From assembly GCA_039922495.1 (NCBI GenBank), contig JBDTEO010000043.1, positions 1 through 64,000 on the forward strand: a stretch of 64,000 nucleotides of DNA, written 5' to 3'. Every line of letters begins with the position of its first letter. Position 1 is the stretch's first letter. This DNA comes from JALYYC01 sp039922495. GTDB taxonomy: Bacteria > Chloroflexota > Dormibacteria > CF-121. The notes under the pieces were generated by a model. The model was not told the origin of the DNA. It searched no databases and was given only the letters and a program-made list of their open reading frames with translations. The translations under genes were made by a program, and so were the position numbers. Below are positions 41,864 to 50,285 of this stretch, piece by piece.

Positions 41864-43221
41864 TGGCCAGGCTCCCGACGCTCGATTTCAAGCGCGAGGT
41901 GGATGAGCATGGCGTACCGGCGCCGGCCGCAGGCATGGATATCGACCTGGTGCGCGATTGCATCCATTGCGGGCTCTGCTTGCCCAAGTGCCCCACCTTC
42001 CGAATCCTCAATCATGAAGGCGATAGCCCGCGGGGCCGGATGTGGCAGATCAAAGAGGCGACCCTTGGTCTCGTGGAGTTCGACGATCCTCGGTTCCAGG
42101 CGCACATCTATCAATGCTTCAACTGCCGGGCCTGCGAAACGGCCTGCCCATCCGGCGTCCAGTTCGGCGCCGTGATGGAAATGGCCCGGGCGAAGACGCC
42201 ACCTCCGAACCGCCGCGACCGGCTGGTGCGCGCCCTGCTGCTCAACGGCCTGCTCCCGCATCCGGCCCGGCTTCGGCTCGCCGGCCGTGTCTACCGCGCG
42301 GTTCAGCGCATGCGCATTCCCGCGCTGTTGCGACACACCGCCGCCTGGCGAATCCTGCCGCTGGGAAAGTTTGCCGCCTTTCCACCCTTTGCCGACCGGG
42401 CGGTTGGTCGCCGGACACTTCCGGCCGTCACGCCGGCGATCGGGAAAGCCCGCGGGCGGGTCGGTCTGCTGACCGGCTGCATCCAGGACGAGATGTTCCA
42501 GGGAACCAACCGACGCACGGCGCTGTCGCTCTCGGTCAACGGGTACGAGGTGGTCCTGACAGAGCAGCGCGTTTGTTGCGGGGCGCTGCCCTCCCACGCC
42601 GGCGAAGCTGGGACGGCGCACCGCCTGGCCGCGGCGACCGTGGCGGCGTTTAACCAGCTCGACGTCGAAGCGGTGGTGGTCAATGCCGCCGGCTGCGGAT
42701 CCAACATGAAGGAATACGCCGTGCAGCTGCGCGGCAATCCGGCCGAGGCGGAAATGGGCGCGGCCTTTTCGCGAAAGGTCAAGGATGCCTCCGAGTTGCT
42801 GATCGCCCAGGGCCTGCGGCCGCCGACTCGACGGATCGAACTCAAAGTCGCCTACCAGGATCCATGCCACCTGCTGCATGGGCAGCGGATTCAGCAGCAG
42901 CCGCGCCAAATCCTGCGCATGATCCCCGGCATCGAACTGGTCGAGTTGCACGAGGGAGACTGGTGCTGCGGCTCGGCGGGGATCTATAACCTGACCCATC
43001 CCGAGATCGCCGACCAGGCGTTGAGTTGGAAAGTCAGGAGCATCGTCGAGTCTGGTGCGCAGGTGGTGGCCTCCGCCAATCCGGGCTGCATCCTGCAAAT
43101 CGCCATGGGGCTGCAGCGCGCTGGTCACGATATTCCCGTGGTGCACGTCATGGACCTGCTCGGCTGGGCCTACGGGGATCAGGGGGAGGCGCCGCCGGTC
43201 ATTCGCCGGGTTCTCCGCTGA
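41863..43221 (+). CDS. glcF: Glycolate oxidase iron-sulfur subunit GlcF
   Basis: 452 residues. Two [4Fe-4S] motifs (CIHCGLCLPKCP and CFNCRACETACP) and two CCG domains (RVCCGALPSHAGE; DWCCGSAGIYNLT). It passes electrons from GlcDE to the quinone pool. ATG 41863 overlaps the glcE stop; a longer frame lies inside glcE. Its stop overlaps the start of the formyltransferase-like gene. Confidence 0.95.
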   Translation: MARLPTLDFKREVDEHGVPAPAAGMDIDLVRDCIHCGLCLPKCPTFRILNHEGDSPRGRMWQIKEATLGLVEFDDPRFQAHIYQCFNCRACETACPSGVQFGAVMEMARAKTPPPNRRDRLVRALLLNGLLPHPARLRLAGRVYRAVQRMRIPALLRHTAAWRILPLGKFAAFPPFADRAVGRRTLPAVTPAIGKARGRVGLLTGCIQDEMFQGTNRRTALSLSVNGYEVVLTEQRVCCGALPSHAGEAGTAHRLAAATVAAFNQLDVEAVVVNAAGCGSNMKEYAVQLRGNPAEAEMGAAFSRKVKDASELLIAQGLRPPTRRIELKVAYQDPCHLLHGQRIQQQPRQILRMIPGIELVELHEGDWCCGSAGIYNLTHPEIADQALSWKVRSIVESGAQVVASANPGCILQIAMGLQRAGHDIPVVHVMDLLGWAYGDQGEAPPVIRRVLR

Positions 43222-44264
43222 TGGCCGTCGCCCGCCCCCGTCCGCTGGGCGATCCGTGGTTGGACCGGCTGGCCACCTCGATCTGGGCCAAGCCGGAGTT
43301 CTCCATGGTGCCGATCGACTACGAAGAGGTCCCGGCGCGGCCGTACGCCGGCCTGCGGGACCCGAGCATCGGCCCTCGGGTGGTCTATGTGGGGATCCCC
43401 TCCGATTACGGCACCGCCTTCCTGCTCCATCTGATCGAGCGAGGCACGAACCTCGTGGCGGTGGTCTGCAGCACCCGCTGGCAACGGACGCACCCCAAGG
43501 CGGACGTGATCGCGCGGATCGCGGGCCACCTCGGCAGGCCGGTGGAGGTCACCGCGAACGCCAATGCGGAGCCCTTCGTCCGGAGCCTGCGCGCTTACGA
43601 GCCGGACGTGGTCGTGATGGCCAGCTTCGACCAGATCCTGGCGCCTGAGCCACTCAGTGTTCCCAGCCGCGGCTGGCTGAATATCCATCCGTCGTTGCTG
43701 CCACGCCACCGGGGTCCGGAGCCGATCTACTGGACGATCGTGAAGGGCGACCGCGAGGCGGGGATCAGCATCCACCTGACGGTACCGCGGATCGATGCCG
43801 GGCCGATCCTTGCCCAGCGGCGGGTGCCCGTCGATCGGCGCGATACCTCGGGGACGCTCTGCAAGCGGCTGGTGGCGGAGGGGCTGGACGCCCTCGACGA
43901 GACCCTGGCCGGGCTCGCCACGGGTGCGGCGCAGGCGGTGGCACCGGACGTGTCGAAGGGAAGCTATGAGCCGCCGGTCCGCCAGACCCCGCTCGATTGG
44001 GACCAGCCCTACGTCCAGCTCGACCGCCTGGTCCGTGCCGGGGATCCGGATCAGCCACCGCATGTCGATGTCGCCGGCGAGCGACGCTTCGTCCTTGCCC
44101 TGCGGAGGGTCGGCCCACGGGCCGGAGAGCCTCTGGGCGTCCTGAAGGCCCTCCCCCCGGACGAGCTGCTGGCGGTGGCTCGGGACGCCATCGTGGCGGT
44201 CCGCTGGCGGCGTTTCGGGCACACCCACGCCGTCCGTCCGCTGCGGCGCCAGCAATTCCCGTAA
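43221..44264 (+). CDS. Formyltransferase-fold protein in the glycolate operon
   Basis: 347 residues. The formyltransferase core is clear: GWLNIHPSLLPRHRGPEP with the catalytic Asn and His, and ISIHLTVPRIDAGPIL with the catalytic Asp, as in Fmt/PurN/ArnA enzymes. The C-terminal half (about 225-347) resembles the Fmt C-terminal region only loosely. ATG overlaps the glcF stop, so it is probably co-translated with glcDEF. A dedicated methionyl-tRNA formyltransferase would normally sit with def, so a sugar- or amine-modifying role is also possible. Confidence 0.8.
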   Translation: MAVARPRPLGDPWLDRLATSIWAKPEFSMVPIDYEEVPARPYAGLRDPSIGPRVVYVGIPSDYGTAFLLHLIERGTNLVAVVCSTRWQRTHPKADVIARIAGHLGRPVEVTANANAEPFVRSLRAYEPDVVVMASFDQILAPEPLSVPSRGWLNIHPSLLPRHRGPEPIYWTIVKGDREAGISIHLTVPRIDAGPILAQRRVPVDRRDTSGTLCKRLVAEGLDALDETLAGLATGAAQAVAPDVSKGSYEPPVRQTPLDWDQPYVQLDRLVRAGDPDQPPHVDVAGERRFVLALRRVGPRAGEPLGVLKALPPDELLAVARDAIVAVRWRRFGHTHAVRPLRRQQFP

Positions 44265-44288
44265 CGCAGCTGTGACACGGACTGGCCC

Positions 44289-44294
44289 TATAAT
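44289..44294 (+). promoter_or_regulatory. Consensus -10 box before the HesB/IscA gene
   Basis: TATAAT ends 9 nt before ATG 44304: leaderless or with a very short leader. Confidence 0.45.
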
Positions 44295-44303
44295 GGACGA
44301 GTA

Positions 44304-44690
44304 ATGGCTCAAGAAATGATCGATACCGATCTGATCAGCATCTCCGACTCCGCCCTCACCCAGCTGCGCGACCTGCTGGGGAAGCAGGGGAAGGCCGAGA
44401 TGGGTCTTCGCGTCTTCGTCCAGCCGGGCGGTTGCTCCGGGATGTCCTATGGCATGGGCTTCGAGGACCATGCGGAGGATGGCGATGCGATCACCGAGGT
44501 CGGCGGCGTACGCCTCTTCGTTGATTCGGTGAGCGTCCAGTACATCAAGGGCGCGGAGATTGACTTCGTCGACAGCCTGATGGGCGGCGGCTTCACGGTG
44601 CACAACCCGAACGCCGTCTCGAGCTGCTCCTGCGGCAGCTCCTTCGACACCGGCGCGGATGCCGGCACCGCCCGCGGCTGCAGCCACTAG
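44304..44690 (+). CDS. HesB/IscA/ErpA-family Fe-S carrier
   Basis: 128 residues, A-type carrier with the three conserved cysteines: PGGCSGMSYGM and SSCSCGSSFD (C-x~64-C-x-C). It receives clusters from SufBCD and passes them to apo-proteins. The C-tail with GTARGCSH has an extra cysteine. Not linked to the suf operon here; it has its own promoter. Confidence 0.94.
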   Translation: MAQEMIDTDLISISDSALTQLRDLLGKQGKAEMGLRVFVQPGGCSGMSYGMGFEDHAEDGDAITEVGGVRLFVDSVSVQYIKGAEIDFVDSLMGGGFTVHNPNAVSSCSCGSSFDTGADAGTARGCSH

Positions 44691-44692
44691 TC

Positions 44693-44716
44693 CGCTAGTC
44701 GGCTAGCGCCCCTTTT
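44693..44716 (+). terminator. Weak intrinsic terminator after the HesB/IscA gene
   Basis: CGCTAG-TCGG-CTAGCG hairpin (44693-44708) followed by CCCC and T4, 2 nt after the stop codon. Confidence 0.4.
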
Positions 44717-44791
44717 CGACAGTCGCCAGGCGCCCGTCGCCGCTGCGGTCTGCGCCCCTACCGCTCCCCGGGAGCTGACCTTCACCTGCGA

Positions 44792-44819
44792 TTGACATAT
44801 GCCGATATAGGTATATAAT
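44792..44819 (+). promoter_or_regulatory. Consensus promoter and operator of the arsR-AHSA1 pair
   Basis: TTGACA (44792-44797), 16-nt spacer, TATAAT (44814-44819), 6 nt before the GTG start of the ArsR gene: the only full consensus promoter I see. The spacer and flanks hold the imperfect inverted repeat ATATGCC-N6-GGTATAT, a probable ArsR-family operator. Confidence 0.7.
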
Positions 44820-44825
44820 GCGTTC

Positions 44826-45179
44826 GTGGCACGGGCGGCGACCACGGCAGACGCGTTTAATGCGATAGCGGAACCGCGGCGTCGCGAGATCCTGGACCTC
44901 CTGGCCCACGGCGAGCGCCCGGTGAACGAGCTGGTGGAAATGCTCGGGCTATCGCAGCCACAGATCTCGAAACACCTGCGGGTCCTGCGAGAAGTTGGAG
45001 CGGTTGATGTCCGGGTGGACGGCCGCCAGCGGGTGTACGCGCTGAATGGGCCGGCGCTGAAGCCGATCCATGACTGGGTGAAGAACTACGAGCGTTCGTG
45101 GTCGGAACGGTTCGATGAGTTGGATGTCGTGTTGAAAGATCTCAAGTCAGAGGAGGAAGCAAATGACCGTGGCAAGTAG
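44826..45179 (+). CDS. ArsR-family transcriptional regulator
   Basis: 117 residues. Winged helix-turn-helix: ADAFNAIAEPRRREILDLLA and MLGLSQPQISKHLRVLREVGAV. No metal-binding cysteines, so it belongs to the metal-independent ArsR branch often paired with AHSA1/SRPBCC proteins. GTG start, leaderless. It overlaps the downstream gene by 17 nt; autorepression through the repeat in its promoter is likely. Confidence 0.93.
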   Translation: MARAATTADAFNAIAEPRRREILDLLAHGERPVNELVEMLGLSQPQISKHLRVLREVGAVDVRVDGRQRVYALNGPALKPIHDWVKNYERSWSERFDELDVVLKDLKSEEEANDRGK

Positions 45180-45648
45180 CAAGCAGGCGACCGTGACACT
45201 TCCGACGGATACGCAAATTCTCATCACACGCGAATTCAATGCGCCGAAGCACCTCGTGTACAAGGCGTGGACCACGCCTGAGCTGGTAGCCCGGTGGTGG
45301 AGTGGCCAGCGGGGAACGACGACCAGTGCGGAAATCGATCTGCGGGTCGGCGGCAAGTGGCGCTACGTGATGACGGCCAACGGTGGGTTCGAGGTCGGCT
45401 TCCACGGCGAGTACCGCGAGATCGTTCCGAACGAGCGTATCGTCTCGACCGAGGTTTACGAGGGCGCGCCGGATGGCCAAGCTGTCAACACCCTGACGCT
45501 GACGGAGAACAACGGGCGAACAACACTGGCCCTGTTGATGCAGCTCGACAGCAAGGAAGTCCGCGACATGATCACCGCCACGGGCATGGAAGGCGGCATG
45601 CAAGAGTCCTTCGCCCTCCTCGAAGAGGTCGCGATCTCGTTGCGCTAA
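45163..45648 (+). CDS. AHSA1/SRPBCC-domain protein
   Basis: 161 residues of the AHSA1 (Bet v1-like) fold: REFNAPKHLVYKAWTTPELVARWW near the N-terminus and FALLEEVAISL at the end. Ligand unknown. It starts inside the ArsR gene with a strong AGAGGAGG site; ArsR-AHSA1 pairs are common and act as a regulator plus ligand-binding partner. Confidence 0.9.
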   Translation: MTVASSKQATVTLPTDTQILITREFNAPKHLVYKAWTTPELVARWWSGQRGTTTSAEIDLRVGGKWRYVMTANGGFEVGFHGEYREIVPNERIVSTEVYEGAPDGQAVNTLTLTENNGRTTLALLMQLDSKEVRDMITATGMEGGMQESFALLEEVAISLR

Positions 45649-45711
45649 ATCAAAAACGCCGGGAATTCGAAGTGCGAATGTTCGGAACTGGGGCGATAAC
45701 CCAGGAAGGGC

Positions 45712-46236
45712 CTAGGGTTCCAGGATGTGGACCGCGGGGAGGTTACGGTACAGCTCGTCGTAGTCCAGGCCGTAGCCGACGACGAACTCGTTGGGGATGT
45801 CGAAGCCCTTATAGGTGATCGGGACCGGTTTCTCGCGTCGCTCTTCTTTGTTCAGGAGCACGCAGAGCTTGAGCGAGGCTGGCTTGTGGCGCTGGACGTG
45901 CTCGAACAAAAATGCGGTCGTGAGTCCGGTGTCGATGATGTCCTCGATCATCAGCACGTCTCGGTCGGCGACGTCCATGCTCAGGTCTTTTAGCAGCTGC
46001 ACATGCCCTGAGGAGACCGTCGCCTGCCCGTAGCTGCTGACCGCCACGTAGTCGAAGTTGACCGGGACCGTCAGGTGGCGGCTCAGGTCGGTGGCAAAGC
46101 AGACGGAGCCCTTGAGCACCGAGAGCAGGATCAGCGGCCGCCCGGTGCCCGCGTAGTCGCGCGAAACCTCGGCGGCCATCTCGCGAACGCGTCGCTGGAT
46201 ATCGGCCGCGCCCAGCAGCTCCCGGCCGAGCTTCAC
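45712..46236 (-). CDS. hpt: Hypoxanthine phosphoribosyltransferase
   Basis: Purine salvage enzyme, 174 residues. SVLKGSVCFATDL, catalytic-loop region VSSYGQATVSSG, PRPP motif VLMIEDIIDTGLT and the C-terminal YKGFDIPNEFVVGYGLDY are all typical. GTG start. tilS and ftsH, the usual neighbours, are absent. Confidence 0.96.
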   Translation of the reverse strand: MKLGRELLGAADIQRRVREMAAEVSRDYAGTGRPLILLSVLKGSVCFATDLSRHLTVPVNFDYVAVSSYGQATVSSGHVQLLKDLSMDVADRDVLMIEDIIDTGLTTAFLFEHVQRHKPASLKLCVLLNKEERREKPVPITYKGFDIPNEFVVGYGLDYDELYRNLPAVHILEP

Positions 46237-46278
46237 GTGAGGGTGAAAATGCTAGAGATAGGCCACCGCAGAACCCGG

Positions 46279-46920
46279 CTATTTTACCGCGGGGTGAAAC
46301 CGTGGCCGAGCCGTGACCTCCTGGGTGGGGGCGATCAGGAAGATCCAGATGTCCCAGGCGACATGGCTGACGATCAAGGGGGCCATTCGCTGCTCGGCGG
46401 CGTAAAGCATTCCCCAGAAGAGGCCCGCCGTGGCGGCGGCCCCCGTCAACGTGAGGTTTTTGGAGACCAGGTGAATCCCGCCGTAGACGGAGGATGCCAG
46501 CAGCGCGGCCCCGACCCGCCCGAAACGCGGCTGCAGGCTGCGCTGCACCAGGCCCCGCCAGAACAGTTCCTCGCCGGGCCCGATGGCGATGGCGAGAGCG
46601 GTGCCGATGGCGGCTTTGGGCGCCTGCGTGCGGAGTTCGTAGATCTGCCCGATCTCGCGATCGCCGGCCGGCATGATCCGGCGTGCCAGTCGATCGCCGA
46701 CCTGGAAGACACCATACAGGCCCGCCGCCGAGCCGAGGCCTGTGGCCAGGTCGCGCCATCGGGGCCGTTCCTGCCGCAGTCCCCGGTCGGTAGCCAGGGC
46801 AAAGAGACCAAGGCTGCCCACGCCCAGCGTCATCCGTGGCCAGAATTGCTGCCGCGGACCGCGGAAGGCGGCGGTCCAGACCACGCCGGCCAGGCCGAGT
46901 CCGACGAGCAGGCGCCTCAC
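46279..46920 (-). CDS. CPBP-family intramembrane metalloprotease
   Basis: 213 residues with several membrane helices. CPBP/Abi motifs: GPGEELFWRGLVQ (EE-x3-R), SVYGGIHL (His) and VSHVAWDIWIF (H-x3-D). The GTG start overlaps the stop of the luciferase-like/UbiA gene (GTGA), so it is translated with it. A longer frame upstream is shadow. Substrate unknown; members are often linked to prenyl-modified or signal peptides. Confidence 0.85.
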   Translation of the reverse strand: MRRLLVGLGLAGVVWTAAFRGPRQQFWPRMTLGVGSLGLFALATDRGLRQERPRWRDLATGLGSAAGLYGVFQVGDRLARRIMPAGDREIGQIYELRTQAPKAAIGTALAIAIGPGEELFWRGLVQRSLQPRFGRVGAALLASSVYGGIHLVSKNLTLTGAAATAGLFWGMLYAAEQRMAPLIVSHVAWDIWIFLIAPTQEVTARPRFHPAVK

Positions 46921-48887
46921 CGGGCCGAGCTGCCGACGACCAGGCCGACCAGGAGCAGCACGCCGAAGGCGGCGTGCAGGCGCGCCGTCATCAGGTCGAT
47001 CATGGCGATCGCGCGCAGGTGACCCTCGGCGCCGCGTTCCGCCGCGCGCAAGATCCAGGCCATCAGCGGCAGGCTCAACAGGGTCAACAAGGCTAGCCGC
47101 GGCAGCGCGCCGACCATGACACCGAGCCCGACGGCGACGTAGGCACCGAGCACCAGCATCACGTAGATCCAATGCGCGGCGTCGCGGCCGACCTGCGCCG
47201 ACAGCGTGGTGAACCCGTGTCGCGTGTCCTCCGCAACATCCCGCCACTCGTTGCCATGCAGGATGGCCGTGACCAGCAGGCCGACCGGAAGCGCCACGAT
47301 CAGCAGCCCGCTGTCGAATTGCCCGGTGACGGCGTAATAGGAACCGAGCACCATCAGGGGCCCCATCAGGGCAAAGACGAGCGGCAGGCCAAGGGCGCGG
47401 TACTTGTACTGGAAGGGCGGCGCCGTGTAGAAGTATCCGCCGATGAAGCCGATCAAACCGAGCGCCACGATCGGCCAACCGCGACTGACGATCAGGTACA
47501 GGCCCACCAACAGGGCCAGAAGAAATCCGGCCCAGGCGACGGCAAAGGCGCCTCGCTCGCTGACCCGGCCTTTGAGGATCGCCATCGACATCCGAGGCGA
47601 TGTGATTGAGTCGATCCCGTGGCGGACGTCGTAAATCTCGTTGATGACATTCGTTCCGATATGCAGCCCAAGCCCGCCGAGCAGGGCGGCGATGAACAAC
47701 GACCAGTGCATCTGACCGCGCTGCAGCGCAATCGCCCCTCCAACCGCGACCGGGAGCAGCGAGGCGGTGAAGCTGAATGGTCGAACCAGTTCCCAGACCC
47801 CCTGCGCGCGACGGGCGACGCTGGTGGTTGCGCGATCGCGCCGCGACTCGTCTGCAGGGCGCATGGCATCGGCGGTGGCGACGCTTCCGCGGCTGCCGTA
47901 CTCAAGGGCGGCCTGCATGACGGCCTTGATCTGTGCCTCCTCCTGCAGGATCGGCTGTAGCAGCGGCACCGTCATGCCGGCCTCGTGGTACGCCGCCGCG
48001 CGCGCGGCGACATCTGAGGCGGTACCGCAGAGGATGAAGGCGTCGAGGAGCTCATCGGGTATAAGGCCACCGGCCAGGTGGTAATCCTCCGCCCGCCAGG
48101 CCGCCGCGATCTTGGTGCGCAGCTCCGGATCGAAGCCGGCCCGCTTGAGGGAAATGTCGCTGAGCACGGAGATCATGTAGATGACGAAGGGCTCCCGCTT
48201 GGCGCGGTTGAGCGCTTCCCGATGGCTGCTGTCGATCAGCGAGAGTAGATAACCACGGAACTCGATGTCGCCGGGGGCCCGCCCGTCCGCCGCGGCGGCC
48301 TCCAGAACGCGATCGCGCATCTTGCCGAACGCGGGTAGCGACTCTGCCGGTCTGGCTAGGTAGCCGTCGGCCTTGCGCCCGCAGAGGTCGAGGAAGGGCG
48401 TGCGGTAGGCGGCGATGTAAATCGGGATCCGGTGCGGGGGCTGGAACATCGGCTGCAGGGGCGGGACCTTGTCATTCAAGACGAGGCGCTCGCCCCGCCA
48501 GAGCGTGCGCACCTGGTCGATCGCCTCGGAGACCCGGCCAACGGTGTCGTCGTAGGGAATCGCCATCTGGGAAAGGCGGAGCGGCAATCCGCTGCCCAGG
48601 GCCAGCGTGCAGCGCCGGGGTGCGAGATCGTCGAGCGCGGACATCGTCATCGCCAGCACGACCGGGTGCCTCGTATAGGGATTCAGCGCGCCGGCGCCAA
48701 GCCCGATCTGGCGCGTCTCCAGGCCGATGGCGCTAAGGTAGGTGATCGGATCGCGCTCGAAATAGCTGTCATGGATCCAGATGGATTCCACGCCCAGCTC
48801 CTCGGCCTGCTGCGCCCAGCGCACCACCTCGCGGACATCGCCGCGGGCCGCCAGGCCAAGTCCGATCCGGTTTGCCAGCTCTGCCAT
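46917..48887 (-). CDS. Luciferase-like monooxygenase fused to UbiA/MenA-type prenyltransferase
   Basis: A single uninterrupted frame of 656 residues. Residues 1 to about 330 are a luciferase-like (F420-dependent) oxidoreductase TIM barrel: QAEELGVESIWIHDSYF, GAGALNPYTRHPVVLAM, LALGSGLPLRL. A polar linker (about 331-357) leads to an integral-membrane UbiA domain (about 358-656) with the prenyl-diphosphate motif N416-x3-D420-x5-D426 (NVINEIYDVRHGID) and the second motif NEWRDVAEDTRHGFTTL, which resembles MenA. It is divergent from ubiE, so a menaquinone-type late step is likely. The fusion would place a flavin or F420 reaction beside prenylation. Confidence 0.85.
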   Translation of the reverse strand: MAELANRIGLGLAARGDVREVVRWAQQAEELGVESIWIHDSYFERDPITYLSAIGLETRQIGLGAGALNPYTRHPVVLAMTMSALDDLAPRRCTLALGSGLPLRLSQMAIPYDDTVGRVSEAIDQVRTLWRGERLVLNDKVPPLQPMFQPPHRIPIYIAAYRTPFLDLCGRKADGYLARPAESLPAFGKMRDRVLEAAAADGRAPGDIEFRGYLLSLIDSSHREALNRAKREPFVIYMISVLSDISLKRAGFDPELRTKIAAAWRAEDYHLAGGLIPDELLDAFILCGTASDVAARAAAYHEAGMTVPLLQPILQEEAQIKAVMQAALEYGSRGSVATADAMRPADESRRDRATTSVARRAQGVWELVRPFSFTASLLPVAVGGAIALQRGQMHWSLFIAALLGGLGLHIGTNVINEIYDVRHGIDSITSPRMSMAILKGRVSERGAFAVAWAGFLLALLVGLYLIVSRGWPIVALGLIGFIGGYFYTAPPFQYKYRALGLPLVFALMGPLMVLGSYYAVTGQFDSGLLIVALPVGLLVTAILHGNEWRDVAEDTRHGFTTLSAQVGRDAAHWIYVMLVLGAYVAVGLGVMVGALPRLALLTLLSLPLMAWILRAAERGAEGHLRAIAMIDLMTARLHAAFGVLLLVGLVVGSSAR

Positions 48888-48893
48888 GAGATC

Positions 48894-48901
48894 ACGATAA
48901 T
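48894..48901. promoter_or_regulatory. Overlapping divergent leaderless -10 boxes
   Basis: The 20-bp gap between two divergent start codons holds TATCGT on the minus strand (48894-48899) and GATAAT on the plus strand (48896-48901). Each ends 6 nt before its start codon. Both genes would be leaderless and compete for one polymerase site. Confidence 0.5.
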
Positions 48902-48907
48902 CCAGGC

Positions 48908-49609
48908 ATGAGCCAGCAGGCCCGGGCGGAGCGCATTCGGCAGATGTTCGACCAGATTGCCGACGGCTACGACCGCCGAAACCGGCTCTTCAGTTTCGAC
49001 CGCGACGCCGGTTGGCGCCGAACCGCGGCCAGGCTCGCCAACCTCCGTCCCGGGGATTTGGCTCTCGATCTCTGTTGCGGGACCGGCAAGCTGGCGCATG
49101 AACTGCTGCCCTACGTGCGTCCCGGTGGTCGGGTGATCGGCGTCGACTTCTCGCAGGCCATGCTGGACATCGGCAAACGGCTCGAGCCTGACGTCGAATT
49201 CGTCCTCAGCGACGCCAGCGCACTGCCCTATCCGGTCGCCAGCGCCGCCGCCGTCACCATTGGCTTCGGCCTCCGAAACCTGGTCGATCGCGACGGGGCA
49301 TTGCGCGAGATGCGGCGCGTGCTGCGCCCAGGGGGTCGCCTGGTCGTGCTCGAGCTGCCTCCTCCGCCGCGCGGCGTCCTCAAGGCTCCCTACAGCTTTT
49401 ACTTGACGCGCGTGATGCCCGCGATCGCGGGCGCGCTCAAGCGGGGCGAGGAAAAGGCCTACCAGTACCTCGCGACCAGCGTCCAGGGATTCCCACGTCC
49501 GGCCGAGCTTGCCGAGCAAATGCGGGCCATTGGATTCGAACCGGTCCTGATCAAGCGCCTCACTTTTGGCATCGCGGTCGTCCACGTGGGAACCAAACCG
49601 GCGGCCTGA
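48908..49609 (+). CDS. ubiE: UbiE/MenG-type quinone C-methyltransferase
   Basis: Class I SAM methyltransferase of menaquinone/ubiquinone synthesis, 233 residues. IADGYDRRNRLFSFDRDAGWR, SAM motif ALDLCCGTGKLAHEL, GFGLRNLVDRDGALREM, RVLRPGGRLVVLELP are diagnostic. Divergent from the luciferase-like/UbiA fusion, consistent with one quinone module. ATG start, leaderless-type promoter. Confidence 0.93.
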   Translation: MSQQARAERIRQMFDQIADGYDRRNRLFSFDRDAGWRRTAARLANLRPGDLALDLCCGTGKLAHELLPYVRPGGRVIGVDFSQAMLDIGKRLEPDVEFVLSDASALPYPVASAAAVTIGFGLRNLVDRDGALREMRRVLRPGGRLVVLELPPPPRGVLKAPYSFYLTRVMPAIAGALKRGEEKAYQYLATSVQGFPRPAELAEQMRAIGFEPVLIKRLTFGIAVVHVGTKPAA

Positions 49610-49616
49610 TCAGCCC

Positions 49617-49622
49617 TACACT
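49617..49622 (+). promoter_or_regulatory. Leaderless-type -10 box for pgsA
   Basis: TACACT ends 7 nt before ATG 49630. Confidence 0.45.
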
Positions 49623-49629
49623 GTGGGGC

Positions 49630-50277
49630 ATGCCCTCGCTTTGGGCTGCGCCCAATCTGCTCAGCTTCTCCCGGATCGTTGCGGCGCCCGTCCTGTACGC
49701 GCTCGTGGTGTCGACCGCGCGCTACGCCATGGTCGCCGCCGTCATCCTCTTCATCGCGGCCTCCTTCACCGACACTATTGATGGCCAGATCGCACGACGC
49801 CGTCGCCTGGTCTCGGCGCTCGGCATCTACCTCGACACGACGTCGGACAAGATTCTGATTGCCGTGCTCCTCGTCGGCCTGGCGGTTGTCCACCTGGCCC
49901 CCGGCTGGATGGTGGCGGTCATCATCGCGCGCGAATTCCTCGTGACCGGGCTGCGCAGTTACGCCGCCGCCTTGGGCGTGGTCATCCCGGCGGGTGGCTG
50001 GGGCAAAGCCAAGACGCTCATCACCATCGTGGCCCTGATTCTCGTGTTGCTCGCGGGTGACGCGCTGCATGGCGGGGTGCTCGTGGCCGGCGCGGCGCCT
50101 GGCCGCTGGCTGGTAACAGGGCTCGGCCCCTTCACGCTTCCAGTCTGGGCGCTCTTGATTGCCGTGATCTGGACAATTGGCTCGGGGTTGGAGTACATTC
50201 GCGGCGCCATTCCTCTGCTGACCCGCACGATTCCGCCGGTGCCGCGCACGGTGGCCGGCTCGGCCCCGGATCCGTAG
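49630..50277 (+). CDS. pgsA: CDP-diacylglycerol-glycerol-3-phosphate 3-phosphatidyltransferase
   Basis: Membrane enzyme for phosphatidylglycerol synthesis. 215 residues, CDP-alcohol phosphotransferase motif D-G-x2-A-R-x8-G-x3-D-x3-D seen as DGQIARRRR then LGIYLDTTSDK. Helices throughout and the PNLLSFSRI start typical of PgsA. The C-terminal tail past the last helix is Pro/Arg-rich. plsY lies nearby on the other strand. Confidence 0.92.
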   Translation: MPSLWAAPNLLSFSRIVAAPVLYALVVSTARYAMVAAVILFIAASFTDTIDGQIARRRRLVSALGIYLDTTSDKILIAVLLVGLAVVHLAPGWMVAVIIAREFLVTGLRSYAAALGVVIPAGGWGKAKTLITIVALILVLLAGDALHGGVLVAGAAPGRWLVTGLGPFTLPVWALLIAVIWTIGSGLEYIRGAIPLLTRTIPPVPRTVAGSAPDP

Positions 50278-50285
50278 CGCCCCGT

